NCBI GenBank assembly: GCA_032622095.1
Contig: CP136069.1
Coordinates: 157,655,043-157,719,042, forward strand
Length of the DNA stretch: 64,000 bases
DNA from: Siphonodentalium dalli
Taxonomy: Eukaryota > Mollusca > Scaphopoda > Gadilida > Siphonodentaliidae
Reading direction: 5' to 3'
The notes under the pieces are model-generated. The model saw only the letters and a list, made by a program, of their open reading frames with translations, was not told the DNA's origin and did no database searches. The position numbers and the translations under genes are program-made. Below, piece after piece: positions 1-11,068 of this stretch (positions are counted from its first letter, which is position 1; every line of letters begins with the position of its first letter).

Positions 1-197
1 ATGCATTGGCCTAAAATAATCTTTTTTTAACACTTTTTACCATTTTTTCTTACAACAATTTTATAATTTTTTCTTACATTTTTATCATTTTTAATATGTT
101 AAGCCAATGCATTCTCTTATATATGCGAGGCGACCTATGGTCGACTCGCATATATAAGAGAATGCATTGGCACAGGGCCGTTCTGTTGGGTAAAGTG
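1..197 (+). mobile_element. TTAA-flanked palindrome MITE, right part (cut by window edge)
   Basis: The right part of a piggyBac-like MITE is present. The window opens inside one 69-nt palindrome (1-12 is its tail). A T-rich spacer follows, then a complete near-perfect palindrome at 103-171 (GCCAATGCATTCTC, inverted at its far end). The element ends in the terminal sequence TGTTGGGTAAAGTG followed by TTAA (198-201). The same arrangement recurs at 22200-22570, 25738-26193 and 39242-39616. No coding capacity is seen. Confidence 0.8.
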
Positions 198-201
198 TTA
201 A

Positions 202-1310
202 CAGCGTTTTTGTATACTATAACATCCACATTCATGAAAATAAAGAGACAGGAAGTATCCAACAGCTTAATTATATCTTGAGCATTCATTCCTCAGAAAG
301 ATTCAGTCTGTGACTCAACCGCTATTTGCATATTGAAGTGTTTCGTAAGCGCTAGTAAAGGTATCGTGTGCGTTCGGTCGCTATACCAAACAAACTGTTT
401 ATAGCATATACTCCCAGTTGGTGAATACGAACCCTGGTGTGTTATAGTTACATGGTACCAGCTGCCCATTCCCATTCACCTCTTCATTCAGCACTCCCTC
501 TCTCTGTGTTGTCTTAGGTTACTTTCGTCAATGTGCTGTTCTAATTTGATTCTAGGGTCATTATTTTGTGCTATATGAGAGACCGGACTATGATTGTCAA
601 ATTCACCAAATTTGGTTTTCAAAGTTTGATTAAACCAACAAAACTTCACTATAGTCATGATGCATATAGAACTGAACTTGACATAATTCTACAGAAGTAT
701 TAATGACGACATTATTTCACGTGAATATGTGGTTTGTTTTAGCATGATCTGCCAGGATCTGCACAAATTTAAATGTGCACATAAACAAACGAAAAACAAA
801 TATGGACGGCTTTTTTGGCAAAACAACCTTTGTCATAACAATGTAAAAATATAAGTGGATTTCTCATCACATAAAGTTGGCACATGATAATATTGATCAA
901 ACTTGATTCAACCATTTCCTGCAATCCTGGTGATGACAAAACACACTGAAGAAAAGCATATTCCATCAGAGACTAATTCAATTTTTTCATAATAGTATGC
1001 ACAGAAATTCATATACAGCTGTTTACAGTGAATTCCCCCCCCCCCCCGCGCAAATCTCTTTTTAATGTTAAAAGGGGTGGGTGTCCAAACATGGTCGGAA
1101 AAAACTGCCGAAAACGGAAACAAATTTGGACGCGGGGGGTGCCGGGGTGGGTCCAAACAAGGGTCGAAAGGAAAAATCAGCATACGTACCTGAAAACATT
1201 TTCCGACCGGTGCACATCTATATAGGCGGTAAGCACTTGTGCCCCAATTCATGTTTTAGACACTAATTGTATTGGCAATAAAATATGTTTAATCTATATA
1301 TAATGTATTG
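202..1310. other. No recognisable gene
   Basis: Unique-looking AT-rich sequence with no convincing coding exon. A C homopolymer at 1036-1047 leads into a short G-rich stretch (about 1070-1170, GGGTGGGTGTCC-like) that resembles segments near 3330-3390 and 7690-7770, so it is probably a dispersed-repeat fragment. Confidence 0.4.
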
Positions 1311-1784
1311 TCATGGGCTTCCAAACGACGTTTGACAAAGTAGGTCAATATGTATTCTAAGAGGTGTCAGCCCCTTCTGGTACTCGGGATTCGTGTGATT
1401 TTCAAGTGGTACGCATACTCCCAAGTTAACTGCTACTCGGTATTCATCAGCCCAATATAACCGGTATTGAGTATTCAACAAAAAGCCTGGTAGGCACAAG
1501 AATATGATAATACGCATATAGAACGACCCCGGTATGAAGGGGAAAGACCGTGCGAAACGATATACATATTTAGGCATAACGCATGGTAACGACGCGAATG
1601 CTTGATTAATCCGTTTAATTGTTTTTGGTGCAAGCAAACAGCGAAAATTATGCCTATCAATATCGTCTATGGTTACACATCGGCCATTGGTATACATGCC
1701 TATCATATAATACTTTATGTAGTGAATGTTCTGTACAATGTATGTCGCTGCAATTAAGCCGAAGATTAAGGATGCCAACTTCAA
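1311..1784 (-). CDS. Hypothetical protein, 157-codon open frame with hydrophobic N-terminus
   Basis: This is the longest open frame in the window and I do not recognise its family. Codon choice looks protein-like throughout. The first 12-15 residues (LKLASLIFGLIAATYIV) would suit a signal peptide or membrane anchor. A second hydrophobic patch (RIIIFLCLPGFLL) lies in the middle, and five cysteines are spread along the chain. No in-frame ATG precedes the hydrophobic segment: the frame begins at a TTG and an in-frame TAA lies about 40 bases further upstream. If real, it is therefore the last exon of a spliced gene, with an acceptor somewhere in 1785-1815 (candidate AAAG or CCAG). It stops at TGA just after a Gly-Ser-Pro tail. 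No AATAAA was seen close behind it. It could also be a fragment of an unrecognised transposon protein. Confidence 0.4.
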   Translation of the reverse strand: MKLASLIFGLIAATYIVQNIHYIKYYMIGMYTNGRCVTIDDIDRHNFRCLLAPKTIKRINQAFASLPCVMPKYVYRFARSFPFIPGSFYMRIIIFLCLPGFLLNTQYRLYWADEYRVAVNLGVCVPLENHTNPEYQKGLTPLRIHIDLLCQTSFGSP

Positions 1785-3017
1785 ACCGCCGTTCAGCCCG
1801 ATACTGGCGATACAGGTACATCTTTAATTAAAAACATGACTAGAAATCATGGTTAATACGGACACGGATCCGGTAGACCGTATATGTTTATGTAATTGCA
1901 ATTGAAGCGCGTCTGCTTTAAACTGGCGACATCAGTTGTCCAGAGAGGAAATGGCAATTAAGTGCAGTCTTGTCTGGATTCTGATCCACAAAGACAAATA
2001 ACGTTTTGACGTCATGAAAAAGTTCATGACCGTCTTAACTGTTTTTTGTAAAGTTAACAAACGAAATTGATCTGATCAATATGAACATATTTATTTATGA
2101 TTACTGCTTATAAATAAGTAAACAATTGTTCATGATGACATATCGGAAGTTGTGAAGTAGCATTTTTTCTTTTCATCGCGTTGGTTCATTGTTGGTACCG
2201 CGCTGTTGTGCAACCATCCACTGCCGGAAGTCACTTGATTTTTTCTCGAAAAAGTTATCTCGCCCAAAATTTCACCTTCACGGTATACTGTAAATTAAGT
2301 GTAACGTCACAAGTACGTACGCCCGTCCGTTACCTATCCACGACCCGAGCTCAGCGGGATCGTTATTAGACACATCATCATTATTTTCCAGTCCAAATGA
2401 CATTAGGTTGATGCAATTCAGCTTACTTTTTCTTGATATGTTTAAATTATGGATATTACTATGATATTAGTGTGAAATTAATAAGTTTTAATCAGTAGGA
2501 ATGATTCACACCCTATATTAACTGGTATTCAAGATTCAGGAGTATCACAAATTCTAGTACCAATTTATGCAAACACGGGTATTGCAAAACAAATTTTACA
2601 AAGCTGTGTATAACCTATATCAATCACGATCGATTAGACTTTAATTGTCTGGAATTATAATATCCCTCCATTGAAGAACTATTAATTGTATGAATGAATG
2701 CTTGTCCTGTTCGCCGTTCTATACATTCATTGAAGTACTATTGGAAATAACCGTTTCTAACATTCTGTTTCACAAACAAAACATTTTAAAGCTAATGAAC
2801 ATCCATTAGATGGACACTTTAAATGACGTTCAGTTCCATCGAATTACAATGCCATTGCTACTCGTGTTTTTCTCCACACCTAAGGGTAAAATAGAATATT
2901 TCACAGCCTTACAATTTGTCTCGTGGTGAGTTATCGAACATGTTCTTCGTTTTGTATATAACCAGCTGATAACTGTGTAAATATTTTGCCATTGAGATTC
3001 TAAGCTCAACGAGATAC
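1785..3017. other. No recognisable gene
   Basis: AT-rich, apparently single-copy sequence. I see no domain-bearing exon, RNA gene or clear repeat here. Confidence 0.4.
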
Positions 3018-3250
3018 CTGTCTATGAGCCAGTCGAATCCTCTCGACGCACGACTCTAAAACAGTATAGACAGATTCGGTGTCAACCGTGTTCCATACAA
3101 GATTAACGGTCGATGGTGGGTTCTTTGTTCTTTGAAGCGACCATAGCATGCGGAACAGGGTCGTGTGTATATAGCAATATATAGTGTGCGTGTCCTTCCA
3201 TAGTGTACGATGGTCTAACAACAGTTTACTCATAAGATTGATGCTGCGTG
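3018..3250 (-). CDS. Possible internal exon, unknown protein
   Basis: A 77-codon open segment with a plausible 3' acceptor (GGCAG before CACGCAGC) and a good donor (AGACAG then GTATCT). Codon use is balanced and protein-like (for example KLLLDHRTLWKDTH, then VLESCVERIRLAHRQ). The start would be phase 1 and the end phase 0. No domain is recognised. It sits upstream, on the same strand, of the 1311-1784 frame, but the phases of the visible splice candidates do not match, so I do not join them. This may be a chance open frame. Confidence 0.25.
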
Positions 3251-3569
3251 CTGCCAATTTATATGAGTACTTGTATACAAATATTTAAAAACAGTTTATA
3301 TCGAGCATTATGTTTCCGAAGAACAGGGGGGTAATACAAAATTTGCAGGAAGGTATGCCGGGGTGGGTGGGTGGCCCGAGTGTAAAAAAAATACGCGCTT
3401 TTTACAACCTCATGCAAATGTTTTTACTAAAGAACTTTTGTGCCCATATTTGACATTTGTAACAGTTTAAACATATTATAAACATTTATAACAGCACAAA
3501 CACCATATTAATGTTAATGGGACCTCGTATGGGCCTCAGTGGAGATGATATTAAGCTATGGCATGTTGC
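3251..3569. repeat. Dispersed G-rich repeat fragment
   Basis: Around 3320-3390 lies a segment (GAACAGGGGGGTAATACA, then GGTATGCCGGGGTGG) whose reverse complement recurs at about 7780-7840. The pair suggests a degenerate dispersed element. Nothing coding is seen. Confidence 0.4.
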
Positions 3570-3574
3570 ATATG

Positions 3575-4575
3575 CACCCCCGTGTACGTGGTATCGCCAA
3601 AACCGAGGGTATCGCCAAAACCGAGAATATGGGAAAGTCATTTTCACGTATATGATATGGGGATATGTTTGTTTCTCATCGTAATACAGACATCGAGCAT
3701 CGTATGTGTATGTCCACACGAAGCAGGAGTATTTATCCACTAGTTGTCATTTAGTTTTCCCAGATCAGACCATTAATTGTTTTTTGGCGAATTTTTTCAA
3801 TGGTGTTTTTACTTTTGCTCACTCAAATGTTCGAGAACATCCATTCACTGGTATAGTCCCTGGACTCCCACGCTTCCAAAACAAATGCGGTATATAGTTG
3901 AATCTGTCAATGAAGCATACGATTTGACAGAATTAAAAAAATCCCTGTCGTTCTCAATATCCGCGCGATATGAAGGGACCATTGTCGGTCCAGAAAGATG
4001 CGAACGGCACAGATGAAGATGCGCCAAACGCCGAGTTTCTGTGCAATAAATATGCGTATTACTTAAGGAGTTGTGATGAGTTTTCGAGTGTTTTTATGTG
4101 TATCTGAGACTGGTAAATTGGACTGCGAATGTCATCTGAAATATGAATCCATAACATATTCGAAATATTGTGTGCATATATATTATGAATGTGTTTCAAT
4201 TGAAATTAATTGAACATCCATCTCAGCATTCAGATTTGCGATCTCAAGAACGTGAATGAATGATAGCGCGAGGCCTTGACCACACGCACGTGAATGCTGC
4301 CATTTGCATGCATGCACCTAATCGGATATTCGTTTAGTATTAACATGCTTGGAGTTTGTATATAGACCACACATGCCGGACGACACGCTACGGCGTATCA
4401 ACGATTTGTTATAATCATTTTATTTTACAGACTTTGTGACTCGTTCCCACTCGAGTAGACCGTTCCGCGACAATGAAACCGAATCATCTTATCGAATATG
4501 CATATATCGTATTGCTCCAAATTATGCAATTCTGGCTTTTTAAGAGTCATCAGATAATATTCTAACGATTCTATG
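3575..4575 (+). repeat. Left inverted arm of foldback element
   Basis: Reverse complement of 5708-6728. The outer end is CACCCCCG. Conserved blocks include the 17-bp doublet near 3590-3630, ACTAGTTGTCATTTAG and the inner block CCAAATTATGCAATTCTGGC. Confidence 0.85.
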
Positions 4576-5707
4576 AACCTTAAACATCCGTACATGTATC
4601 ATCACAATGTGCTATGTGTGTGCTATCTTATCTGGATGTCGATGGGCCTCTGTATTGTGTCTATGTAGCACATGTAGTCAGCTTACCAACTTATAACACC
4701 ATGTTTAAACAAACTCAAACCAGACCATGCGGTTTTGATAAATAACGTATATTCCTCAGATGAAGCTATATATATATATATATATCTGGGGAAGTGTTAT
4801 GTTACACCAACACATCACTGTCACATCCCTATAACCGAGTGGAGGAATTAGCCGACTAAAAGACAGAACATGTGGTCTTCGGATGTAGCCTAGTATGTTC
4901 GCGGATAGAGCACGTATAAATATTTATCTTTTTTTCCTGTGATGTTTTGTATAAGAATTATCATTGGAAATTGCTCGTCTGACCGCCACCATGTGCTATG
5001 GTGTCCATTTTTCTCTGTTGAATGGTTTGACAGAGGTTAAGACTCCGCCCCAACAAAACAAGTACTCTCCCAGAAGACAAATAAATTTATGATGAATGAC
5101 ACGGTATACTCATCATCGGGCCTCGTGAAAGTTTGCACGAGTGGAGCTATAATCACAACAATTATCTCTGTCTGTGAACAAAGCAAAAACAGCCAGTCCG
5201 CATAAAATCATCAAAAAAATTATAATTGATCCCTTAATCGGTCAATTCGTCCGGTCCCTTGTGTGTTGCGCGGATATTTTGTGGCATCTCGAATTTAGTA
5301 TTATGAAATACCATGTCTGAATCAGATGCGCCATTGGAAATTGTGCCCATAGACGAAGCGTTAGGGAAAGTCAGATGCGACTTGACGCCGAACATCCATA
5401 ACAATTTTGGTTAGAACCATAAACCAAACTCAGGACGGAGATAAGATTCATTTCGGTTAAACATACATATCAATTACAGTATATGCAACCTATACGATAA
5501 CATAATGAAGTCTTGTGTAAATATTATGTCCACTAAATATGTGGTCCTAGGGCTAAATTAGAAAAGTTATAAACTATAGTGCAATTTACATGTGCACATA
5601 ACAATCATGGCAGTATACACATGTTCCACAGTGAAGTGTTTATTATAAATAGCAGTAACTTTGTTGTGTGGGTGTGTACATATATGTTCGGATGTTTAGT
5701 GTGTTAA

Positions 5708-6728
5708 CATAGAATCGTTACAATTTTATCTGATGACTCTCAAAAAAGCCAGAATTGCATAATTTGGAGCAATACGATATATATATATGTATATTCAATA
5801 AGATGATTCGGTTTCATTGTCGCGTAACGGTCTACTCGAGTGGGAACGAGTCATAATTTAAAGTCTGTAAAATAAACATGATTATGACAAATCGTTGATA
5901 CGCCATAGCGTGTCGTCTGGCATGTGTGGTCTATATACAAACTCCAAGCATGTTAATACTAAACGAATATCCGATTAGCTGCATGCATGCGAAACGGCAG
6001 CATTCACGTGCGTGTGATCAAGGTATCGCGTTATCATTCATTCACGTTCTTGAGATCGCAAATCTGAATGCTGAGATGAATGTTCAATTAATTTCAATTG
6101 AAACACATTCATAATATATATGCACACAATATTTCGAATATGTTATGGATTCATATTTCAGATGACATGTGCATTCGCAGTCCAATTTATCAGTCTCAAA
6201 TACATATAAAAACACTCGAAAACTCATCAGAACTCCTTAAGTAATACGCATATTTACTGCACAGAAACTCGGCGTTTGGCGCATCTTCATCTGTGCCGTT
6301 CGCATCTTTCTGGACCGACAGTGGTCCCTTCATATCGCGCGGATATTGAGAACGACAGGGATTTTTTAAATTCTGTCAAATCGTATGCTTCATTGACAGA
6401 TTCAGCTATATACCGGCATTTGTTTTGGAAGCGTGGGAGTCCAGGAACTATACTAGTGAATGGATGTTCTAGAAAATTTGAGTGAGCAAAAGCAAAAGCA
6501 CCATTGAAAAAATTCTCCAAAAAAAATTAATGGTCTGATCTGGGAAAACTAAATGACAACTAGTGGATAAATACTCCTGCTTCCTGTGGACATACACATA
6601 CGATGCTCGATGTCTGAATTACGATGAGACACAAACATATCCCCATATCATATACGTGAAAATGACTTTCCCATGTTCTCGGTTTTGGCGATACCCTCGG
6701 TTTTGGCGATACCACGTACACGGGGGTG
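5708..6728 (-). repeat. Right inverted arm of foldback element
   Basis: Pairs with 3575-4575. Small indels separate the arms, so they are not freshly homogenised. The open frames on both arms mirror one another and are a by-product of the inverted repeat, not genes. Confidence 0.85.
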
Positions 6729-7027
6729 ATATGGGACGGTGGGGTGAAAACATAATTCCTTCCCGACACCGTTCGGAAAGAAGCTTTGAGAAATGTAAAA
6801 CTGAAATAAATAAACTTGTCTTGGTGTAACTAAAGCCTAGATCATTATGTGCATGGAAAAAAAGCGAGAAACTGTCTCAAACATTAATGTGACTATCAAT
6901 GAGGAGAAAATAACTGTCATCAGTGCATCAAGATAGTCAGTGAATTATTTGCATGTCTATCAACTCCGATGACCTCTCACAAGACCTAAAGTGTCCAAGT
7001 CTGGTATGGTATTGTGACTGCTTGTCA

Positions 7028-7380
7028 TCTATATATATAAACAAGTAGGATCTGTCCGGATTTTTATCTCAAACCCCTGGACCAAGTTCAACCAAATTTG
7101 GTGTGGTGACTCGGGGTACCATGGCGGAGGTTATAATTGTAAAATAAAGTTGGTTTTGTTAAATTGAGCAACGAGTTCAATCTAAAAAAAAATTAATTTA
7201 AAACAATATATATAAATCAAAATGTTTCAATGATAAAAATGTGCTTGAAGCGCACAAATGGGGCCATTGCTGAATAAAGGCTCTGTCTAAGATCAAAATG
7301 TGCGCGAAGTCCCACAAAGTGGGGGGGGGGGGGCACAGGTCTCTCCGACGCTGAATATAGGCTCCTGAAGCCTGTTTCAG
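7028..7380 (+). repeat. Dispersed repeat family A (Helitron-like ends possible)
   Basis: Begins TCTATATATATAAACAAG followed by AGGATCTGTCC. It contains CAACCAAATTTGGTGTGGTG and ends near GACGCTGAATATAGGCTCC. A second, longer copy lies at 17024-17462 with the same order of blocks. A TC-initial AT-rich start and a GTGCGCGAAG-type hairpin near the other end recall Helitron-derived elements, but no CTRR terminus was pinned down. A run of about 14 G lies at 7321. Confidence 0.45.
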
Positions 7381-7384
7381 CTAA

Positions 7385-7770
7385 TTTAGTATAATAGAAA
7401 TAAGTTGCTCCAGCAGACTAACATAAGTGGTATGGAATATGTTAGATAATGGGCTGGTCGACAGACTAATCTGTAATCTGGAAATAGTTAGAAATTATGG
7501 AATTGTGTGTACCCTGCACAATGACCTAGGTTTACAGATGATCAGAAATTTATAAAACTTTTGTTTTCAATTAAAACAGCTTCTGAAACAGGTTAGACTG
7601 TTATTTGAACTAAATGAGATAATTTCCGAGTCATATCAGTGATATCAGTTGAGTTTTATGCAGTTATAGACCACACTTAGAGAAATTTGGGGGGGGGGGG
7701 GGGTGGGTGTCCAAAAATTGGGAGTAAATTTTATTTTTTTGCAGGTTTGGCGGTGGTGGGTCCCCGAAAA
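7385..7770 (+). repeat. Dispersed repeat family B, copy 1
   Basis: Matches the reverse complement of 63440-63797 over about 350 bp. Shared blocks include TTTAGTATAATAGAA, GATAATGGGCTGGT, CAATGACCTAG and TTTTTTGCAGGTTTG. A run of G at 7689 interrupts the match. Family and coding capacity are unknown. Confidence 0.65.
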
Positions 7771-8585
7771 TGCCAGATGCAAAAAAACGGCATACCTTCC
7801 TGCAATTGTTTTACTACCCCCCCCCCTGCGAAGAATTTAATTAACGGTTGACTGTACTCAAATGTTGTTGTTGGTTTCTATATTCCTCTCTTCGTAGAAT
7901 AAGGTCACACATTTTCCATTATTTGAGTACGAATGGCAGATAAGCTGGAATGCAAAAATAGAACTATGTACTGTTTCCGGGCAAATGTTTCAAATACTTG
8001 TATAATAGTGTGAGATAATAATTAGTTTTCTTGTATAATCAGGTTGTGGCTTGAGTTCACGCCCAGTATCAACATATTTTTACACGATGTGTGCCACGCG
8101 TTGTACAATCCACTATTCGTCAAATAATGTGTTTATCTTGCCGAAATTTCATTGGCCAATTTTACTGTTCACATGGTGACCTTGATGTCCTGTCCCAAAC
8201 CAAACGTCAACACTGTCTTTCTCTAACTGTTCCTAATGCTATAGTAGTGTTGACATAAAGGCCTATAGCCATTTGCACCCTTCCTAGCCCCACCCTTCGA
8301 ATATAATGCGGCTTTATCCCTGACATTTGAACCTGGTCTTTTTGTTTGGAATTTCGCATCATTCCTGGATTATTTTCAAATATGAACTCTCTAGATCCCT
8401 ATTTCTTGAGATATCGGAGAAAAATTGTCCCCACCCCTAGCGACGCCACTTAAACAAGCAATTACGTCTCCGAATCTTCCTCTTGGTTATTGAATCATGC
8501 CGAGTAAGGTTTCTAGACCTGAATAGTATCTTTAAATATTGTTCATGAACCGATTCGATCCCGTCCTAGCCTTATACACGTTAAA

Positions 8586-9043
8586 CTTAAAGGTCCACTT
8601 AATTTTCGAACCCCCAGATTACTTTATATAAAATATATTCCATATTATATACAATTTGAAAGAGGAAGCTCCAAAACATTGTATTATCAACTTATCCGGT
8701 GTAATAAACTGTGGACATGATGCTTTTGTTGAGTTTTGTCATCAAGATTGAAGTAAAAATCAGTATCATTTTCAATGCATGAAGAATATCTCTTTATATT
8801 AAAGATAGAGTTCTTCCCCCTTCATTGAAAAAGTTTGATTTCTATTGCATTCTGGGTGTGAGAGGGGGAAGTCTTCAGCAGTTTTCTATTTCTCTGTGTG
8901 CATCTTCTGAGACACAGATGTTTCAAATAGTGATGAATTATAGTATTTTAATCATATTTTATGGCATAGATTGTTATTAAAACTGTATATCAAGTCACTA
9001 TAAAAAAATAATCCGAGACTCGAAAATTAAGTGAGCCTTTAAA
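8586..9043. mobile_element. MITE with CTTAAAGG-type inverted ends
   Basis: The terminal inverted repeats are CTTAAAGGTCCACTTAATTT at the left and, read inward from the right, TTTAAAGGCTCACTTAATTT. They run on through TTCGA into a C-rich block. The size is about 458 bp with no coding capacity. The ends resemble those of the TA-flanked MITE at 57452-57941. Confidence 0.65.
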
Positions 9044-9059
9044 TGTACATCCCTGCAAA

Positions 9060-9311
9060 TTGAACTTGTTCTTCGGTTTGGTTAGTGCATTGATCAATTT
9101 GGTTGGGGTACATAGTAACTTTCGTCTGACACTAAACGCGGCCTTCGGATGCATATTCTTCGAGAAATGGCCGGTTTTACGCTATTTTAAAACGTGTTCA
9201 GCGCTTGTCACATTGTTTCCCATATCATTCAGTACACACTATGCTTACGTTATTAGGTACGAACTGCTATCCGAGATGCTGCGGAAATATATTATATCCG
9301 GTGTGATATAG
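9060..9311 (+). CDS. Possible terminal exon, hydrophobic protein, unknown
   Basis: An 83-codon open frame that opens with a hydrophobic run (LNLFFGLVSALINLVGV) and contains two cysteines. It has protein-like codon use and ends in TAG. There is no ATG at the start and no strong acceptor nearby, and the frame continues upstream into the MITE at 8586-9043. No family is recognised. Treat it as a weak candidate. Confidence 0.2.
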   Translation: MNLFFGLVSALINLVGVHSNFRLTLNAAFGCIFFEKWPVLRYFKTCSALVTLFPISFSTHYAYVIRYELLSEMLRKYIISGVI

Positions 9312-10093
9312 GTCGCAGTAAATTCATATCACAAACTGTTATACTTATGTATAAATAATAACAAATGTATTCTTTCGAATTACCTGTATATCACCACAGC
9401 GGAGTGTTGCGCGCACATGTAGTGTTAAGGGAGAGACGCACGTTTTTTTGGCGTCATTTGTATCATAATGTTGAGTTGGATTTTTAAATGCATCATATAG
9501 CATCATAACCCATACATTATGATGAAGAATAAAGCAGTCACAAATGTTCCAGCACAATGAAAACAAATGTTGATATGCAGTGTGGTCCACGCAAGCAGGG
9601 AGAATTCAACTGTAATTAGGCCACATTTTAAGTGGTATTGTGGTCAGCTTTAACTTGGTTATGAACCCATGACCCATAACCCATAACTCATAACTTGCAT
9701 TGGTCAGCAGGCGTGACATGAACATTATCAAATGTAGAAATTTTATTATGGCTTGTTGCCTTTCTAAATGAAAATAATCATTAAATTTCACGAATCAAGA
9801 ATAACTAGGTCTTCTCTCATGATCTCGAGATATGATATCATGGAAAAATGAACTGCATTTTGACAGAAATATATTGTACAAAAGTTCTTGTTACCTGAAA
9901 ACAGTGAAATTTAAGTTTGACACATTCGTCAATTTTCAAAACAAAATATCTGAAATTAAAACTATCAATTTGAGTGAATAACATCATTATCCTCGATAAC
10001 CAATGTATGTTATAGTATTGTAACACCACCTGTTCACCGTATGGAAACGTTCCATATATGTAGTTTAAACAAATTAAAACAACCATTTTCGAG
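9312..10093. other. No recognisable gene
   Basis: AT-rich sequence with no domain or splice-bounded exon. The 136-codon minus-strand frame extending from 10248 into this region is AT-rich and overlaps the inverted repeat at 10094, so I do not count it as a gene. Confidence 0.4.
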
Positions 10094-10569
10094 AGTTTAA
10101 CAGGAAATATTTGCAACAAACACACTGCGTTATCTAGCTTATGAACCCAACTAGGGTATGCACTCAGTTTACTATCTGAAATCATGAATGTCTGAGAGAA
10201 AATAAATAAAACATTTTTCATTGCATATTTTAGTTTCTCGGCGGCCATTTGCAGAACTATTTTTGGGTGGAAAAATCACCATAAAACAACATAATGTCTG
10301 GAAAGATGAATCAGTTTTTAGTGTTTATGTCTGGCAAATTATTGCAAACGTGGTTGAATAATATTTATGCTGTTTTATGTTTCTTTGGTCCTTCACACGG
10401 CAAAAAAAAAGAGTTTTGCAAATGGCTGCCATAAACTAAAATATCCAATGAAAAAATGTTTTATTTATTTTCTCGCTGACATTCATAACTTCAGATTGTA
10501 GTATCTAGTTGGATTCATAATCTAGATAATGTAGTGCGTTTGTTGCAAATATTTCCTTTAAAACTCTCC
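10094..10569. repeat. Diverged inverted repeat, about 150-165 bp arms
   Basis: The left arm (about 10094-10258) is the reverse complement of the right arm (about 10417-10569). Shared blocks are AAATGTTTTATTTATTTTCTC, TTGTTGCAAATATTTCC and AAACTCTC. A spacer of about 160 bp separates them. It is probably an old MITE. Flanking duplications were not identified. Confidence 0.6.
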
Positions 10570-10609
10570 AATAACCAGCCTTGAAATTTGATTTTTTTAA
10601 TTTGTTTAA

Positions 10610-11068
10610 CCCTTTCACTGCCAAGTCCGATTTTTGTATCAACCCATATACCCTGTGCCAATGCATTCTCTTATATATGCGAGTCGACCATAGGTCGCCT
10701 CACATATATAAGAGAATGCATTGGCCTAACAAATTTTCATCATTTGTTATTATTTTTTACAATTGTTTTACAATTTAAATAATTTTTTGTTATATTCTAC
10801 TCTCTTTCAGTGCCATACTTATTTTGTAGGTTTAGTGCCAGGGAATCTTACGTTTTTCATGGGCATCAAAATTATTACTATGAATACTTGGTGATAGTTT
10901 TGAGTTATAACATGCCCCTAAGGTTTTAACCAGTTTGTTTTAAATTCGCTATAGCATGCTTAAGCATACCCAAAACAAATTCAACCCAAAAAAAACAAAC
11001 TTTTTTTAGGGCCGATTTGACAGACTGTAAATTAGTGCCGATGAGATCGGCCCCTGGCTCTGAAAGGG
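10610..11068. mobile_element. TTAA-flanked MITE, variant ends, one palindrome
   Basis: Flanked by TTAA on both sides (10606-10609 and 11069-11072). The ends are CCCTTTCACTGCCAAGTCCG and, inverted at the right, CCCTTTCAGAGCCAGG. These differ from the CCCTTTACCCAACA ends of the 22.2, 25.7 and 39.2 kb copies, yet the element carries the same 69-nt palindrome (10657-10725). TTAA targets and CCC-initial ends match the piggyBac superfamily. Confidence 0.8.

Larger units (their letters stand above)
3575..6728. mobile_element. 3.15 kb non-autonomous foldback DNA transposon with 1 kb inverted arms
   Basis: Two arms of about 1 kb (3575-4575 and 5708-6728) are reverse complements of each other with scattered substitutions and small indels. 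They flank a 1.13 kb unique centre. The outermost bases are CACCCCCGTGTACG on the left and its complement on the right. Both are immediately flanked by ATATG (3570-3574 and 6729-6733), a 5-bp target-site duplication. Just inside each end is a direct doublet of GTATCGCCAAAACCGAG. No transposase-like frame is visible in the arms or the centre, so mobilisation must have been in trans. A 5' CAC terminus with 5-bp duplications is known for the Transib/RAG-like group, but the rest of that group's consensus is not evident, so the superfamily is open. Confidence 0.85.

Noticed and set aside
2181-2369. Possible first-half lectin exon (AGSHLIFSRKSYL) for the plus-strand CTLD
   Set aside because: Only a few residues resemble the fold, the cysteine is out of place, and no phase 1 donor follows. 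It is also nearly 10 kb from the terminal exon.
3486-6829. Mirror-image pairs of 60-88-residue frames
   Set aside because: They are products of the foldback arms, and neither arm shows a domain.
9838-10248. 136-residue minus-strand frame
   Set aside because: Overlaps the inverted repeat at 10094-10569, is AT-rich, and the mirrored arm does not preserve a frame.
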